Source: Polytrichum commune (taxonomy: Eukaryota; Streptophyta; Polytrichopsida; Polytrichales; Polytrichaceae). Taken from it: a stretch of 64,000 bases of DNA. The stretch's first letter is position 1. Every line of letters starts with the position of its first letter. The notes below the pieces were generated by a model. The model did no database searches. It worked only from the letters and a program-made list of their open reading frames with translations, and had not been told where the DNA came from. A program made the position numbers and the translations under genes. The stretch is from contig OX485804.1 of assembly GCA_950295325.1 (NCBI GenBank), forward strand, positions 5,704,001 through 5,768,000. The letters are read 5' to 3'. Shown one piece after another: positions 1-11,946 of the stretch.

Positions 1-1037
1 CTACAAATAAATTGGACAGGAATGGATATGTTGGATATGGAATAAGATATAGTTACATATGGTTATGTCATAATAATACTTAACCATATGGTGGGTTAAG
101 GATTTCTGATTATTCTTAAACACGGAGAATACAAATCAGAAACAATTACCTACCCGTTTCTGTGTACACAATCACAGTTATGTGGAAATATTACTGACAT
201 ATATAATTTCCCATTTGAGAATCGGGTTTTTATTGAACTTGCAAGTTCGTGATGGGTCAGTAAATGGAATTTAAGTTCCTAAAAATATTGGGTAAGCCTA
301 GTGGTATAGTATGGGGGTCATTAACAGTAAGAATGAGGAAAGGATGAGATATATGAATTGGAAGTTGGTATTGTGAAGAATATACAATGACTATATACTG
401 AACATATACCAAGAGGTAGAAAATATGTACTTATACTACCTAGTGAGGAAAAAGGCGCTATATAGGTTCTATGAATAGTATGAACCACCAATATGAGACA
501 TATTGAATAAATTACCAAATGATTATCAAGACCCTACTATAGGGATGTATGTTGTCAATAACATTACATAACATAACTCTACAAGAGGATAACATATCCT
601 AACAAGAGTCTAATCAAGACAAGATTAGTCAGCTCTCTTTCTTTCTTCTATATTTTTACTTTAGCATAAATGAATCCACCCAATGACGAAAAATAACGAT
701 AAAAAAATTAAAAATTTAGGGTTTGGTAAAATCTGCCTGACAAACGTCTACTGTATATCGGATTCTATGAAGCTATGGTCAAGGGTACTTACCTAATTCT
801 ATGATGAGTAAAGGAGAAACCATTAGAGCCTTCTTTCAAAATTTAAGCAACAATGGTTGTTAACCCTAAGTAAACCCTAAGATAAGGTTAAGTGGTGAGG
901 ACTAGTAAAGGTGGAAGGAGTGTGTAGCCTACCACAAAGCTTAGTCTCGCAAGGTTCAAATGGCTAAAGAACATGTAGTATATTCAATGATAATATGTGT
1001 ATTCGATGATACAAAATGGATGATTATACTATACATA
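1..1037. other. AT-rich spacer, no gene recognised
   Basis: Both strands show only short open frames with no recognisable domain. No RNA gene or terminal repeat was seen. Confidence 0.5.
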
Positions 1038-1985
1038 TTTGTGCGACATTGTCATAATCTTTGCTAGTGGCCCTTAACTTATCTTGACCGCTTTCCAACT
1101 CTAGCAAGTGTAACGAGCGCTAACCTGCACATCCCACACACATGCATGGTTAGCTCCCCATACCTCTAACCCTCCAAGCTCATGGCTTGGTCACCAAACC
1201 TACCTACACATGCATTCGGGACTCTCCCCTTAGTAAGTGCCAATGGATAGATGTGGATTTCCATCCATGGCAATCTACTCTTGAGTTGATCATAATGTTG
1301 CCAAAGCAACATTATAACAACCTGAAGCGTAGTTGCCAAGTATGCTCCGGGTGGGGTCGGTTAGCAAAGTTGCCTCACCCATGTAAGCCTCTATGACTTT
1401 GGGCAGGGCCCCTTCCCCACTGTCAAGTATCCTTTGTCTCTCTATAAGGGTTGGGGTCAAGTAGACATTTTCCCTTAGTTGCAGGGGCTAGAAGCTCCGA
1501 GCAGCTTCAGACCATCATAATATCTTCTTATGATATTTGATGCTATGAACTGACCATTTAATCAACATTTACTCTTTACGCAGATGCCAATGGACCCCTC
1601 ACTTGCCCCATTCAAGCAAGTATTGAGGAAGTTATGGCTGCTCAAACCTAGGCAGTCCTGGGCATCACTCCCAGGCCACTGCTGTCCCCAGCACTGTCCC
1701 TAAGCAACGCCCCACTCAAATTGCCATATCTCCTAGCTCACACCTCCGATTGAGGTATTTTTGAGCATTTTAGAATCCAGACGCCATAAGCCACTCACAG
1801 TTAATAACCTTACCCTTGTGACCCCTAGTTTCCATGGGTGGGAGGTGTTTTCAACGCCCAGGCCCCTCACCCACACTAGGATCACTTGGGCCCTCTCACC
1901 AATGGCGCCACAAGTCCCGGGTGTCGCTCCAGGGTCCCCTATGTGCCCATGGTGTTGCGGGCACTCATGGAGAGGTGCGAAACAA
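1038..1985 (-). repeat. Repeat X, uninterrupted inverted copy
   Basis: Read on the minus strand, this stretch matches 5790-6123 and then, without a break, 15522 to about 16158 on the plus strand. Matching landmarks include the GCACCTCTCCATGAG start, CACCTCCCACCCATGG, CCTCAATCGGAGGTGTGAGC and CATAACTTCCTCAAT. It carries no recognisable protein domain, so its class is unknown; an LTR or another non-coding repeat is possible. Its main value is as an empty site, because the plus-strand copy is split by the 9.4-kb retroelement exactly where this copy runs through. Confidence 0.85.
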
Positions 1986-2511
1986 ACATAGATAACAATT
2001 GAGTTGTGTTGTTATTTACCTTGGTTACGTTAATAACCCTCTCCGTGGATTTGGTCGGTGGCATGGCATGTGAGGCAAATCCTTCACGACCTTGGCAACA
2101 CTCCTAAGTTTTGTATTTCATATTTCTTCAAAAATAGTGTGTGTATGTTGCTTAGATATTTGGAATATGTTATAAGAAAATTTGGAATTCAAAGCATATT
2201 GATTTGAGGTAGACTTTTGAGGTTCTTTTGAGTTTGTCTTGTACACAAATTTGAACTTAATAGTGTAGACTTTGGATATTTAGCACAACACTTTACTTAA
2301 GTGTAAAGAGGGTAAAACCCTACTAGTTTGTTGATTGAGGTTATAACCTTTTACTTTGAGGAGGCAAACCTATATGGGAAATTAACAAATGTGTGGAGAT
2401 AATTAAGCAGAGATTCTCCTTGAGGGATGGTCCCACCCACCCTCCCGGGTTTTGAATGGCCTCTGAACAAGAGGATGTACTAAGAATTGACTAAGCTTGA
2501 AAGTAAGCAAG

Positions 2512-2570
<59 letters not shown>

Positions 2571-5179
2571 TCCATCGTGCCTACAACAATCTCAATGCCT
2601 TGAGGCAATGTGAGGTGAACATGCAATCAAGATAATGGTTAACCTTGCCACCTTCTAAATACAAGAAATGCAAACCCAAACCAACTATCACTATGCATTT
2701 GCACACCACTAGATTGTAGACCTTGTAGTGTATAAACTTTGTGTATTTTATGTTGAGTTGTTGGATGCAAGCACATATCTTCTGGAACAACAAATGCTAT
2801 TAGTCAAAAACTAAAATTGCCACACCTACAACATGCTAAAACTTTATGTATCCTACACCGTCTAAGTAACAATAGGATCAATGAAATTGACCCAAAAAAA
2901 TGATGTTTTGTATAAGAATTGGGTGCAGTCAAATCAAGATCATGCACTTTATACCTCCAAATAAATACCCTCTTAATGCATATGTATACCACAACATATA
3001 TTAGTTGTCCTCCCTAAGAACCTACCAAGAGCATGTGATCAATTCATTGTCTGTAATTAAAAAGACCACAATCTCACTTGTTTTGAAAGATTTTGGAAGC
3101 CTTCTTTTGTGACCACACTAGAATACAACCACCAACATAGAGTGACATGGTATTATGTTTCAACATCCTCCATTGTGTTGTGTACATCTAGTTCTTGCAA
3201 GGTTTTCATGTTTAAACTCCAACAACAACTATATTTGTTGTCAGGTGATTTTGCTCATGGATAGTTATCCAAATCATAGTTGGCTTGCGACATCTTCAAA
3301 TTGCATATCACAACAATCAAACATTTGTATTGTATATTACTTGTTATCGCACCCATGGCATGAATTTGTAGTTTTATCTTTAGAATATTAGCCATGATCA
3401 CATTTTTCAAATGCTCAAAATTCAAAGAATATATATATATAATGGATTTGAATGAAAGAAAAAGAATGGAAATTAATTTTTTCAAAATTTTGTTCATTTT
3501 TGTCAAATGATTTAGAAATGGCCCTCATAGCCCTTCCTAGGGGTTTCAAAGTAATTTTGAAATATACTCAAAAAACTGAAATTAGTTACCTTAGTGTTGA
3601 GGTGGCTAATATCAACATTTGGATTCCTTTTAGTTTTTCTCACAAATTTCTCAAATTTTCAAATGGTTTACAAATGGCCCTCGCAACGTTTCCCGTGGCT
3701 TTTAAAAAAATTATGAAAACTTTCCAAAAATGAAAATTAATCATCTCGGTGCACCCTCAATCAAGGTTCAAGCAAACAAATAGAGGATGTAGAGCCATGC
3801 ACCAGGCCTTGGTTAACCTAGAAGACGTTGTTGCCAACTTCACCTTCGCCTTCATCTCCTTCATCCCCCACCTCCAACCTCTCCAACTACAGTGCCCAAT
3901 TTGATAGCATTGCGTAATTCCAAATATTGAGTGACAGTAAATACAATATTTAAGCGGGTTACATTGGCAATACACTAATTATGATCTTAATTACTTGGGG
4001 ATGAACATCAACAACCTTTAGGATTTATTCAATACAGATGCAAGGATCATGAGGTCCATGGTGTTCATGTGAAATTAGGTCATTCATTTACATTAAGGAA
4101 CTCATGAGTAATGACCAGGGAGAACTAGCAGTTCGTTACAAATGAACCGATTGCTACAGACAAATAACCGGATATGGAAGAGGGTAGTCAGATGGGCATC
4201 TGATCCACCAAGGGAAGAAATTGGATATCAACGGGTATTATTTTTGAATTCACTGATAATTCACAGGTTGAAGGTAAAAACCCCAGATATTAACTGTCCT
4301 CACGAGGGTATCGTCAGATACCAACCGACCACTGGGGGTATGTGCCAGATCTCAGCCTTGTATGGGGAGGGTCATGGGGGGATAGTGATCCTCTCCCCCC
4401 GCCATTTCGCCACTCAATCTTCACTCATAGTTGCCTTCCCATCGTTCCTCGCTCTTGGTTGCTTTCTCGTCGCTCCTCGCTCCTCCTCAGCATTGCTTAT
4501 GGTTGCCCTCGCAAGTTTTTGTGTCTTTGGTGTAGATCTCACTTTTGTGTTTTTGGTTTGTTGGTTTAGTGGTTGTGGTGCACTAGTTGTTTAGTGTAGT
4601 TTGAGGGTTGCTAGGATTAGGGTGTTGGTCTGTTGGGTATAAAGGGTTTGCTTAGACTTAGGTGTATTTTTTTGGTTTGGATTTAGTGGATCTCGGTGTT
4701 GTTGGTTTGGGGTTTAGTGATTTTGGTGCGTTTGTTGTTTAGTGTAGGTCAAGGGTTGTTGGGTTAGGGTGTTGGTTTGTTGGGTGTAGGGGGTTTGTGT
4801 AGACTTAGGTGAGTTTTTTTTTGTTTTGGTTTAAGGTTGATGGTATTAGTTCTAAGACTTCTTTTTGGTTGGGTGTGCAAGTCCACGTTATTGCATCAAC
4901 GCACTGGCACAGTGGAATTGGGTTTCATTTGTAAATCACTTTAGCTTAGGTATTGGTAGATTATTTGCAGCTGCTTTTTGTTGTTAGATGTGTTTATATT
5001 ATACTTGCCTTGTAGTTATAATTTAGGAACTTTGTTGAGTCCAATTTTTTTGTCTTCACATGGTAAAAGACAAAAGCATCTCTGTAATTTGCTTTATAGA
5101 AAGTCACAAAGTGATGATACAACATTTATGCAAACATCATCATCGTCTAAAGGTTGTACCTCTCATCCGGGTTTGACTC
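1986..5179. other. Spacer with two local tandem duplications
   Basis: No gene was recognised. Two diverged tandem duplications are visible. One has a period of 156 bases: the block holding AAATGGCCCTC at about 3517 recurs at about 3673. The other is a GT-rich block with a period near 150 bases: about 4564-4680 recurs at about 4713-4830, sharing GTTTAGTG, TTGTTTAGTGTAG and TAGACTTAGGTG. Open frames across the first duplication stay open only because the period is a multiple of three. Confidence 0.6.
2515..2566. repeat. (TC)n microsatellite
   Basis: About 52 bases of uninterrupted TC dinucleotide repeat in AT-rich spacer. Confidence 0.98.
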
Positions 5180-5780
5180 TAATACAAATTGTTGTGAGTC
5201 AGTGGAAGGATGCATGGTATACAAAGTTTGATTGGATTGAGTTTGATTATACAATGGGTAGGGTTATTTTTACAAATTTTGCAAACAAAAAGAAAGCAAA
5301 TCAACCTTCGCCACCACAGATAATATTAATATCCGAATATCAACCTTTCAAGACCATGAAAAAAGTGGAAAGCATAGAAGCTTGATTTGGGCAATGTAGA
5401 AGGGAGATTGAATAATCATAAGAGAGATTGCAGAGACGAATCGAACATGCGATGAAGCCATGCATTTCTTATTCCAAGCATCTTATTTCATAAGAAAGAC
5501 AATTATTCCCTTTAAAAAATTTCCTAGTTTGTGTTCTTTATTTGTGAAGGTGAAAGCTAATATGACAAAAAACTTTATCATGATCAAATAAATTGTGATG
5601 AGTTTTTTTTTTTACATTTCATCAATGGTTCATAATAAAGTCTTCAAGAGGATCCAAGACTCTAGGTTCTTTAGTATTATGATTGATGAGTCTATGGATA
5701 TGTCCGTAACATGTCATCTTGTTGTATTTACTAGTTTTCTTATAGGTCTTTTTGTTTGTTTTTTTTCTAAGATTGTTGCA
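5180..5780 (+). pseudogene. hAT-like transposase fragment (ZNF862/C17orf113-like)
   Basis: Translated segments resemble the N-terminal part of hAT-derived ZNF862/C17orf113-type proteins. A zinc-finger-like start contains WKDAWYTKFDWIEFD. A second segment reads EAMHFLFQASYFIRK and is followed by KKFPSLCSLF. The first catalytic acidic residue lies in FFSIMIDESMDMSVTCHLVV. The segments are in different frames and are separated by stops, so this is a decayed relic. The DDE core beyond the first acidic site is missing, and repeat X begins immediately downstream. No terminal inverted repeats were found. Family resemblance is inferred from motif recall, not from a database search. Confidence 0.65.
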
Positions 5781-5789
5781 TATTAAAAT

Positions 5790-6123
5790 TGGATTGAAAA
5801 ATACATGTCGCGCACCTCTCCATGAGGAGTGCCCAAAATACCATGGGCATAAGGAAACCCCGATGTGACACCCGGGACTTGTTGCGCCGTTGGTGAGACG
5901 ACCCAAGTGGTCCTAATATGGGTGAGGATCTCGGGTGTTAAGAACACCTCCCACCCATGGAGACTACAGTCACGAAGGTAAGACCATGAGATATTCATAT
6001 TATGGCATGCGGATTCTAGAATGCTCAAGACCACCTCAATCGGAGGTGTGAGCTACGAGATATGGCAATTTGAGTAGAGCGATGTCCCCGGACAGCGCTC
6101 TGGTACTACAGTGGCATGGGAGT
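5790..6123 (+). repeat. Repeat X, left part interrupted by retroelement
   Basis: This matches the minus-strand reading of about 1680-1985 and ends at GGGAGT, immediately before the TGTCACG start of the retroelement. The rest of the same repeat resumes at 15522. Confidence 0.85.
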
Positions 6124-6172
6124 TGTCACGTGAGGTGACATCGGGGGCTAAGTCACGTCGATTTAGGAGTGA

Positions 6173-6231
6173 ATGGACTCCACTAGGAGTCCATGTGTGT
6201 TGGGATGAGTAACGGACTCCATTGGGAGTCC
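6173..6231. repeat. Paired GGACTCC/GGAGTCC hairpins near the element start
   Basis: Two perfect 7-bp-stem palindromes lie close together: 6175-6192 (loop ACTA, stem extendable to 9 bp) and 6214-6231 (loop ATTG). A third symmetric block, TGTCAC..GTGACA, forms the element's first 17 bases (6124-6140). All lie in the presumed 5' LTR or leader region. Confidence 0.8.
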
Positions 6232-6899
6232 TAGTTAGTTGTTCATCCACTCCATGGATGAACTCCACATAGTATTGGGGTTGTATGGAGAGGAAGGCCT
6301 CTTGACTTGCCATTGTTGTCAAGTCAAGTCTTGTGAGTGTGTTTTGAGAGAGAGAGAGCTTGTTGTTGCTTTCTCATAGCTATGGTGTAGTAGATTATGA
6401 GTAAAGCCTTTGCATTCTTTCTCCACCACTTGCACTCTTGGATTCTCCCTTCGTGGAGTGAGAGATAGCTTGACTCTTGTGTGTGAATTTTAGAGTTTCT
6501 TAAGCTTTGTAAGGAGACATTTTAGTTTCTTAAGCTTGGAGAGAGAAACCCTCATACTTGACAACAATTGCTCAATTTTTTCATTTTTTGGTTGTATTTC
6601 TGAGCTAGAATGGCCCAGTATTGAGAGCAAATGAGTGATACAAATGTTTGAAAGCTTAGTTTGTCATTTCTTGCAGCCCTCAAGAAGATTTTGAGAGAAA
6701 TCTTCCCATTTTTCTTTTGTTGTCTCTTTGTGTTTTCTTCAAGTGTTGATGGTTGAATCTTGAGATTCTATTTGGTCTCAAGATTCTCAAGTCACATCAT
6801 TCTTGCTTGCAATTTGTAAAAGCAAAGTTTAATTTTTTTTTTAAATTTACAAACAAACACAAACCAAACTTAAAATCCGAATTTTTTATAATTTTTTTT

Positions 6900-7096
6900 T
6901 TTGAGCTCCGGAGCTCCACGGACACTCTTGGAGCTCTTGGAGCTCCTAGAGCTCCAATTCTGCACCCCGGGGGCGGCAAAATCCCGGGGCGGGGGCGGCT
7001 AATCACGGGCCGGGGTCGGGCGGGCGGCGCCAGCCGGGCCCCGCGGCGAGGTGGCAGCAGGCCGGGCGGGCGACAGCCTGCCCCCCCCCCCCTTTC
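6900..7096. repeat. GAGCTCC-rich segment and GC island in the leader
   Basis: At 6902-6956 GGAGCTC-type palindromes recur several times. From 6963 to 7092 the sequence becomes extremely GC-rich, with runs such as GGGGCGGGGGCGG and a C14 tract. It then drops abruptly into TTAATTAA-rich DNA at about 7110-7320, built from TTAATTAAGTTAG-like units. No protein domain was recognised in frames crossing it. It lies between the element start and gag, so it would be leader RNA if transcribed. Confidence 0.8.
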
Positions 7097-7412
7097 AAGG
7101 TAAGCTACTTAAATTAATTTAGTTGATTAATTAAGTTAGTTAGCTTAATTAGTTCATTAGGTTAGTTAATTAACTTAGATTAACTTAATTAATTAGGTTC
7201 ATTAGTTTAAGTTAATTAAGTTAGGTTGAGTTAAATTAAGTTAATTAAGTTAATTATTTTGTTATTTTGTTATTTTGTTTTTGTTTGTGTTTTTGGTTCT
7301 TTTTGTTTTGTTTAATTAACACAAATATTTTTATTTTATTTTATTTTTCACATTTTTATTTTCACCTTTCAAACTTGGCATCCAATTCTCACAAACTTTG
7401 AGGTTCAAATTT

Positions 7413-7702
7413 GGGGGCATACTAGCTCCGATTGGAGTGAAATTTGAGCCTATCTTGTGTGAAATTTGCCAAGGAATCCAATGGTGTAATTGGATTGTTG
7501 ATTGGAATTCAAAATCATTGCTGAAATTATTAATTTCAACGCTGATTTTTGTTTTTGGGAGCAAATTAACTCCGAACGGAGTGAAAGTTGAGCCTAATTT
7601 GTGTGAAATCTTCCTAGGAGTCCATTGGTGCATTTAGTTTGTTGATTGGAGTCCATAATTACCTTGGAAATGAGCCTTTTCAACGCTGATTTTTCATTTT
7701 AA
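7413..7702 (+). repeat. Two 144-bp tandem repeats upstream of gag
   Basis: CTCCG..GGAGTGAAA at 7426 recurs at 7570, and TTTCAACGCTGATTTTT at about 7534 recurs at about 7678. Both pairs give a period of 144 bases. The copies are diverged but collinear over their whole length. They lie in the untranslated leader, about 150 bases before the gag start. Confidence 0.85.
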
Positions 7703-7849
7703 TTACCAATCTCAAACCTTTGCACAATTTTGGAATTCTGGGGGCATAAACACTTGGCATTTGGCAAGGGATTGCCATTTAGATAGCCCGCAACAGGTGC
7801 AGGTTGCCATTACCTTGTAGATAGTTGCAGGTACTCAAGTGATTATTTT

Positions 7850-9781
7850 ATGGTGCAAACTAGGAGCCAATATTATCGATCTCCATCACCAGATTACTTG
7901 GAGGACGTGCATACCACAAATCTTGAGCCAGAGGTAGATACCAACGACGCTTTTGAGCCTATTTCGGCGTTGGACACTACTAGTAGGCTTCGGATTTGGA
8001 GTGTCGGCACGTTCGACGAAATGGAGGACGATCGCCACAATTCAGTGCGTGATCGGTTTTCAGGTCGAGCTGGGGGCATTTCCTTGCCCGATTGGAAACT
8101 CCGGTTTCGTACCTGGATTAAGGAGAAACGCCAAAGGTCTTCCAATTTCAATGATTGGTATGCCTTTGAACTTCTGCCTCAACATTTGGAATATGAGGCA
8201 CTCCAAACTTATGAACGCTAGACGGAGGGTCATCAGTGACAACTTCGGGAGGTGGAGCAGTATTGGGAGGCTCGGGTTGAGCTCATTTCAGCCCTTAAGG
8301 ATGGGGCGGTTGCTACCTTAGCTCCACCCACCTTAAAGGAGGAGGAATCGCCGGCGGAGTCTAAGGACACGGAACTGGCACTTGGGCCAATGGTGGCTAG
8401 CAGTAGCACGGCAACCCTTTCACGGGTGGCACGTGCTACACAGGCAGCATTGACGGCTGTTGGTCCACCACCTCCGTTTAATCCTCTTATTGAATTTGTC
8501 GCACATTTGGAAGTGGAGTATGGTGGGTTTCAGCGAGACCAGATGCAGCGCATCCAGGATTTCCGCCGAGAGAAGGATGATACTCCACGGACCATGTATA
8601 CGCGACTCGCGCGATTTGCTGTGGAGTCGGGAGATGTTTTTGCTGAGAGTCAGCTTGTTAAAATCTTTTTGTCTAAGATTGACAAGCGGCTACTTGAGTT
8701 GGCATTACCTCGGATTATCCTCGACTACGAGGGCCGAGCTACGCTTGCACAAGCGTTTGCCGTGGTTGAGAGATGTGATCGGGCTCTTTGCCAACATGAT
8801 GCCACGGATATGGTATCTTGGATGACAGAGAGTCCGAAACCAAGAAGGATTGTCACAGCTACTAGTAGTTTAGCTGAGACTCAACCCGTCAAGGAGCAAA
8901 AGATTTTGCATTGTTGGGGTTGTGGAGAAGCTGGTCATTCGAGGAATAATCCCAATTGTCCTAAGAAGAAGAAAACTCAGCCTTTGGGAAAATTAAAACA
9001 AAAGATGGAACCAGTAAAGGCAGGGGACAATTCTAAGAAGAGACAATTGAAATGTAACCATTGTGGTGGCACTAATCACGATGTGGATCATTGTTTCCAA
9101 CTTCATCCTGAGATGCGGCCTGCCAGTTATGTCACTGGAAAGTCTCCAAGGGAGCAGAGTCTTGAGGCTAAGGTGGCAGAGCTTGAGCAAAAGCTCAAAT
9201 CTTCTGTATCTTTTGCTCAAATTTATGAGCCGTATGTGGGTGGTGGCACCTCGGGTTCGGACATGTATATGTTTGGAGCAGCTGGAGAGGTGGTGGCGGC
9301 GGCTGCTACTCGCTCACAAACATTGGCAGATGTGGTGGCTTCCACGAGTGGTGGTAACAACGAGGTGCTACATCCTCGCCATGCCGGACCAGCTGATCAG
9401 ATTGGTCAAGCACATTTACCTCTGTCATTTGGATTGGTAGACACCACTGTTGTTGGGGCTAAAAACCCTGTACCTTTGAGAGATGGGGATTCCATCTTGA
9501 AGGATGTTACGCAGGCATTGGCATATAAAATTCTCCATATGCCAATTTTCTCAGGTTCGGAGTTTATGGCTTCGGATTTCAAGCCTGCTCCAGTTTTTCA
9601 TTTAGCTGGGAGAATGTTAGAAGGTAAGGCGGATTTGCCATCCCTTCAAGTATCCCAAGCTGTGGTTGACGTACCTGTGGCTGACAAGGTGGAGGACTTA
9701 GCCAATTTGCGAGCGAGTCTTGCGGATGCGGCGATCATTGTTTTTGGTAAGCAAACTGATATTCCTCCAACATCAATTTAA
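7850..9781 (+). pseudogene. gag: Retroelement gag polyprotein (capsid plus two zinc knuckles)
   Basis: Gag forms the particle and packages element RNA. The frame opens with MVQTRSQ at 7850. It is broken by TAG at 8219 and TGA at 8234, then stays open to TAA at 9779. After the breaks, a Gypsy-type capsid region contains FNPLIEFVAHLEVEYGGFQ, then TMYTRLARFAVESGD and VKIFLSKIDKRLLELALP. Two zinc knuckles follow. The first (8912-8959) is CWGC..H..C with six rather than four residues between His and the last Cys. The second (9053-9094) is a canonical CX2CX4HX4C. A short heptad-like stretch, SLEAKVAELEQKLKSS, lies after them. All three stops are one C-to-T change away from Gln or Arg codons, so the ancestral gag probably continued straight into the protease frame. 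Confidence 0.85.
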
Positions 9782-9784
9782 GCA

Positions 9785-10455
9785 GTGGATACGTCATTTT
9801 CGAATTATGCGTCGGGAGCGGCATATCTTGCAGACATTTCTGCAAGGCCTGTTCGCGAACGGCATAATTTGCAACCTGGAGTTGTACGGCTGATGAACGA
9901 CAAATCTTTGTTTGTCGTTTCACGCACGGATATGCCTACTATTCGTGCTACACCACTGAGAGTTATGATGGATTCCGGTGCTCAACCGGTTATGATTGGC
10001 AAAGGACTTGCTGACAGTCTTGGATTGACGCCAGCAAGCTTGGATCCTTGTCCATTCACTATTGTGACTTCAGTAGGGGGCACTGAACGTGCAACAGGTT
10101 ACACCAAGGCACCTCTACGTTTGATTTTTCATGTGGGGCAGGGCCTACTTACACTCATTTGTCAATGAAGTGTGTTGTTACTAATGCTACCAACTATGAT
10201 ATACTTGTTGGTCAGCAAGCTCTTTACCCACTTGGCTTTGGTTTGGATAATTGGACGGAAGAGGCATGGATTAGACCGGGATGGTCCACTGGAGATGGCA
10301 GGAAGGTATTTATTCCCGTCACATTTGCAGCCACTGCTATCATTATGGTTGCGGAGGCAATGTTTGGTTGCAGCGGTTCAGTTGCAGATTTGCCTTGTGC
10401 TCCAGTTTTATTGGAGGAAACAATGGACTACACTTGTAATGCGGCAGAACAATAA
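9785..10455 (+). pseudogene. Retroelement aspartic protease
   Basis: The protease would cleave the Gag-Pol polyprotein as a dimer. The active-site triad Asp-Ser-Gly lies at 9971-9979 inside VMMDSGAQPVMIGKGLAD, followed by the conserved LGL. The second half of the fold, with the pattern TNYDILVGQQALYPLGF, is in another frame from about 10159 to 10455. A one-base shift between about 10130 and 10168 therefore breaks the domain. A TAA at 10453 then interrupts the linker to the methyltransferase. The protease lies in the same frame as gag and directly upstream of the methyltransferase, as expected for one large polyprotein. Confidence 0.85.
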
Positions 10456-10560
10456 TTTTTACCATCTTTTCAAATTCCTGCTCGACATTTCAAGGATCCA
10501 CCTCCACCATGGCGAACTCCTAAGGAGTTATCCGACCATTGTCGACACATTGTAAAAGAT

Positions 10561-11946
10561 TTGGATCTTGGAGAGGCACCTCCAACTTCATCCTCATTTT
10601 CTTTTGCTCAACCCATTCGTTGGCAACCGTCACATGAAGGTATTGTCCTTGTGGAGATCTTTGGAGGCATTGGCACAAGTTTGGCGGCAGTGTTGGAAGC
10701 TAGAATTACAGTTTGGCGATATATTCATGTGGACAATGGATATGCAGCCAACAGAGCCGTCCAACACCACATCCAACAATTGTTGTTGAGATACCCCGCA
10801 CACTTGTCAGCCTCTGCCATTCATGGATGTTGTGGTCAACTTCCTTAAGATGTCACTATGATTAGTGATGAGGATTTGAGAAGGTTGGGCCACGTGAATT
10901 TGAATATTGCAGGATGGCCTTGTCAAGGCCATTCGCGGGCAGGAACTGGCCAGGGATTGGATGACCCTAGGTCTAGTTTGTTTGCGGATTTGATGCGATT
11001 GACACAATGGTGGTTTACCCACCAATCAATTCCGCCAGGGTACATTTTCGAAAATGTACCATTATTGGGTGATACCCGGCACAAAGTGGTGAAGGATGGT
11101 GAGTACATTAACCAAATTCTGGGTACTCCAACATTTTTGGATGCTGCATCTTTGGGATCCTTTGCTCATCGGCCTCGTTGGTTTTGGACCAACTTGGTAT
11201 CACCTCGAGTGTTTTCAGCGGCGATTGCCCGCATTCCCCGCCTTATGGATCGCAAGGTGGATGACATTTTAGATGATCATCGTGTTTCCTTGGCAGTTAC
11301 CAATGATGACACCTTGCCATTTGCATTAATTAATAAGGTGGGCATTCCGAGAGGTGCACTATCTACTTTTGTGACATATCCACAGTCTTTTGCATTTCGA
11401 TCTCGTGGACCTGGCATGGTTTGGGATTCAAAATCCCAAATTTATGAGGAGCCTACGGCAGATGAGCGGGAACGCGCCATGGGTTTTCTTACAAGTACCA
11501 CGGCTGCTCACGGGCTTCAGGAAGGTCAGAGACGTTTCCTATTGGGGCAAGCTATGGATCTTAACAACATTGTGTGGATAATTGGAATTTGTCTTGCTGC
11601 TCAACAACGTATGGATGACCAATTGCTTACTCTGAGGGCAGAGAACAATGGTCAGGGGGCAATGGAGCCGCAATCCAAGGATCACATTGAGGTCAATGAC
11701 ACCGAGGGATTATTTCCTTTGAAACTTCATGTTGCGGAAAAGCTTCGAGCCCAACGTGTTTTTTCGGCTTTGGCCCAAGAGTTTGGGAAGTTGGAGGCCC
11801 ATAAAATGTTTCCACTTCTATTTCTTGGTGATACTTCATATGTGGGTAGCTATTTAGCTACACAAACTGATTGTAGTGGAGAGGATACGCATTTGGATTC
11901 AAGTGCAGATGATGGGGGCAAAGGTGTTGCCCTCTCCACGGACTAG
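10561..11946 (+). pseudogene. C5-cytosine DNA methyltransferase domain inside the retroelement
   Basis: It would transfer a methyl group from S-adenosylmethionine to C5 of cytosine. Family motifs appear in order. Motif I is VEIFGGIGTSLAAVLEA (FGGIG at 10660-10674), which binds the cofactor. Motif II-like is IHVDNGYAANRAV. Motif IV is GWPCQGHSRAGTG, with catalytic Cys codon 10921-10923, followed by LDDPRSSLF. Motif VI is ENV (11050-11058). Motif VIII-like is RPRWFWTNL, motif IX-like includes ADERERAMGF, and motif X is LLGQAMDLNNIVWIIG. A TAA at 10846 falls between motifs II and IV, so this copy is inactive. A TAG at 11944 separates the domain from reverse transcriptase in the same frame. The C-terminal 100 residues show no motif I recognise. 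The position between protease and reverse transcriptase means it would be made as part of Pol. Subfamily (DNMT1, DNMT3, DRM/CMT or bacterial-like) was not determined. Confidence 0.92.

Noticed and set aside
4142-4594. 150-codon open frame
   Set aside because: Low-complexity hydrophobic tail in a GT-rich duplicated region, with no domain.
8993-9440. Extra open frames within gag on both strands
   Set aside because: Shadows of the gag frame, without domains of their own.
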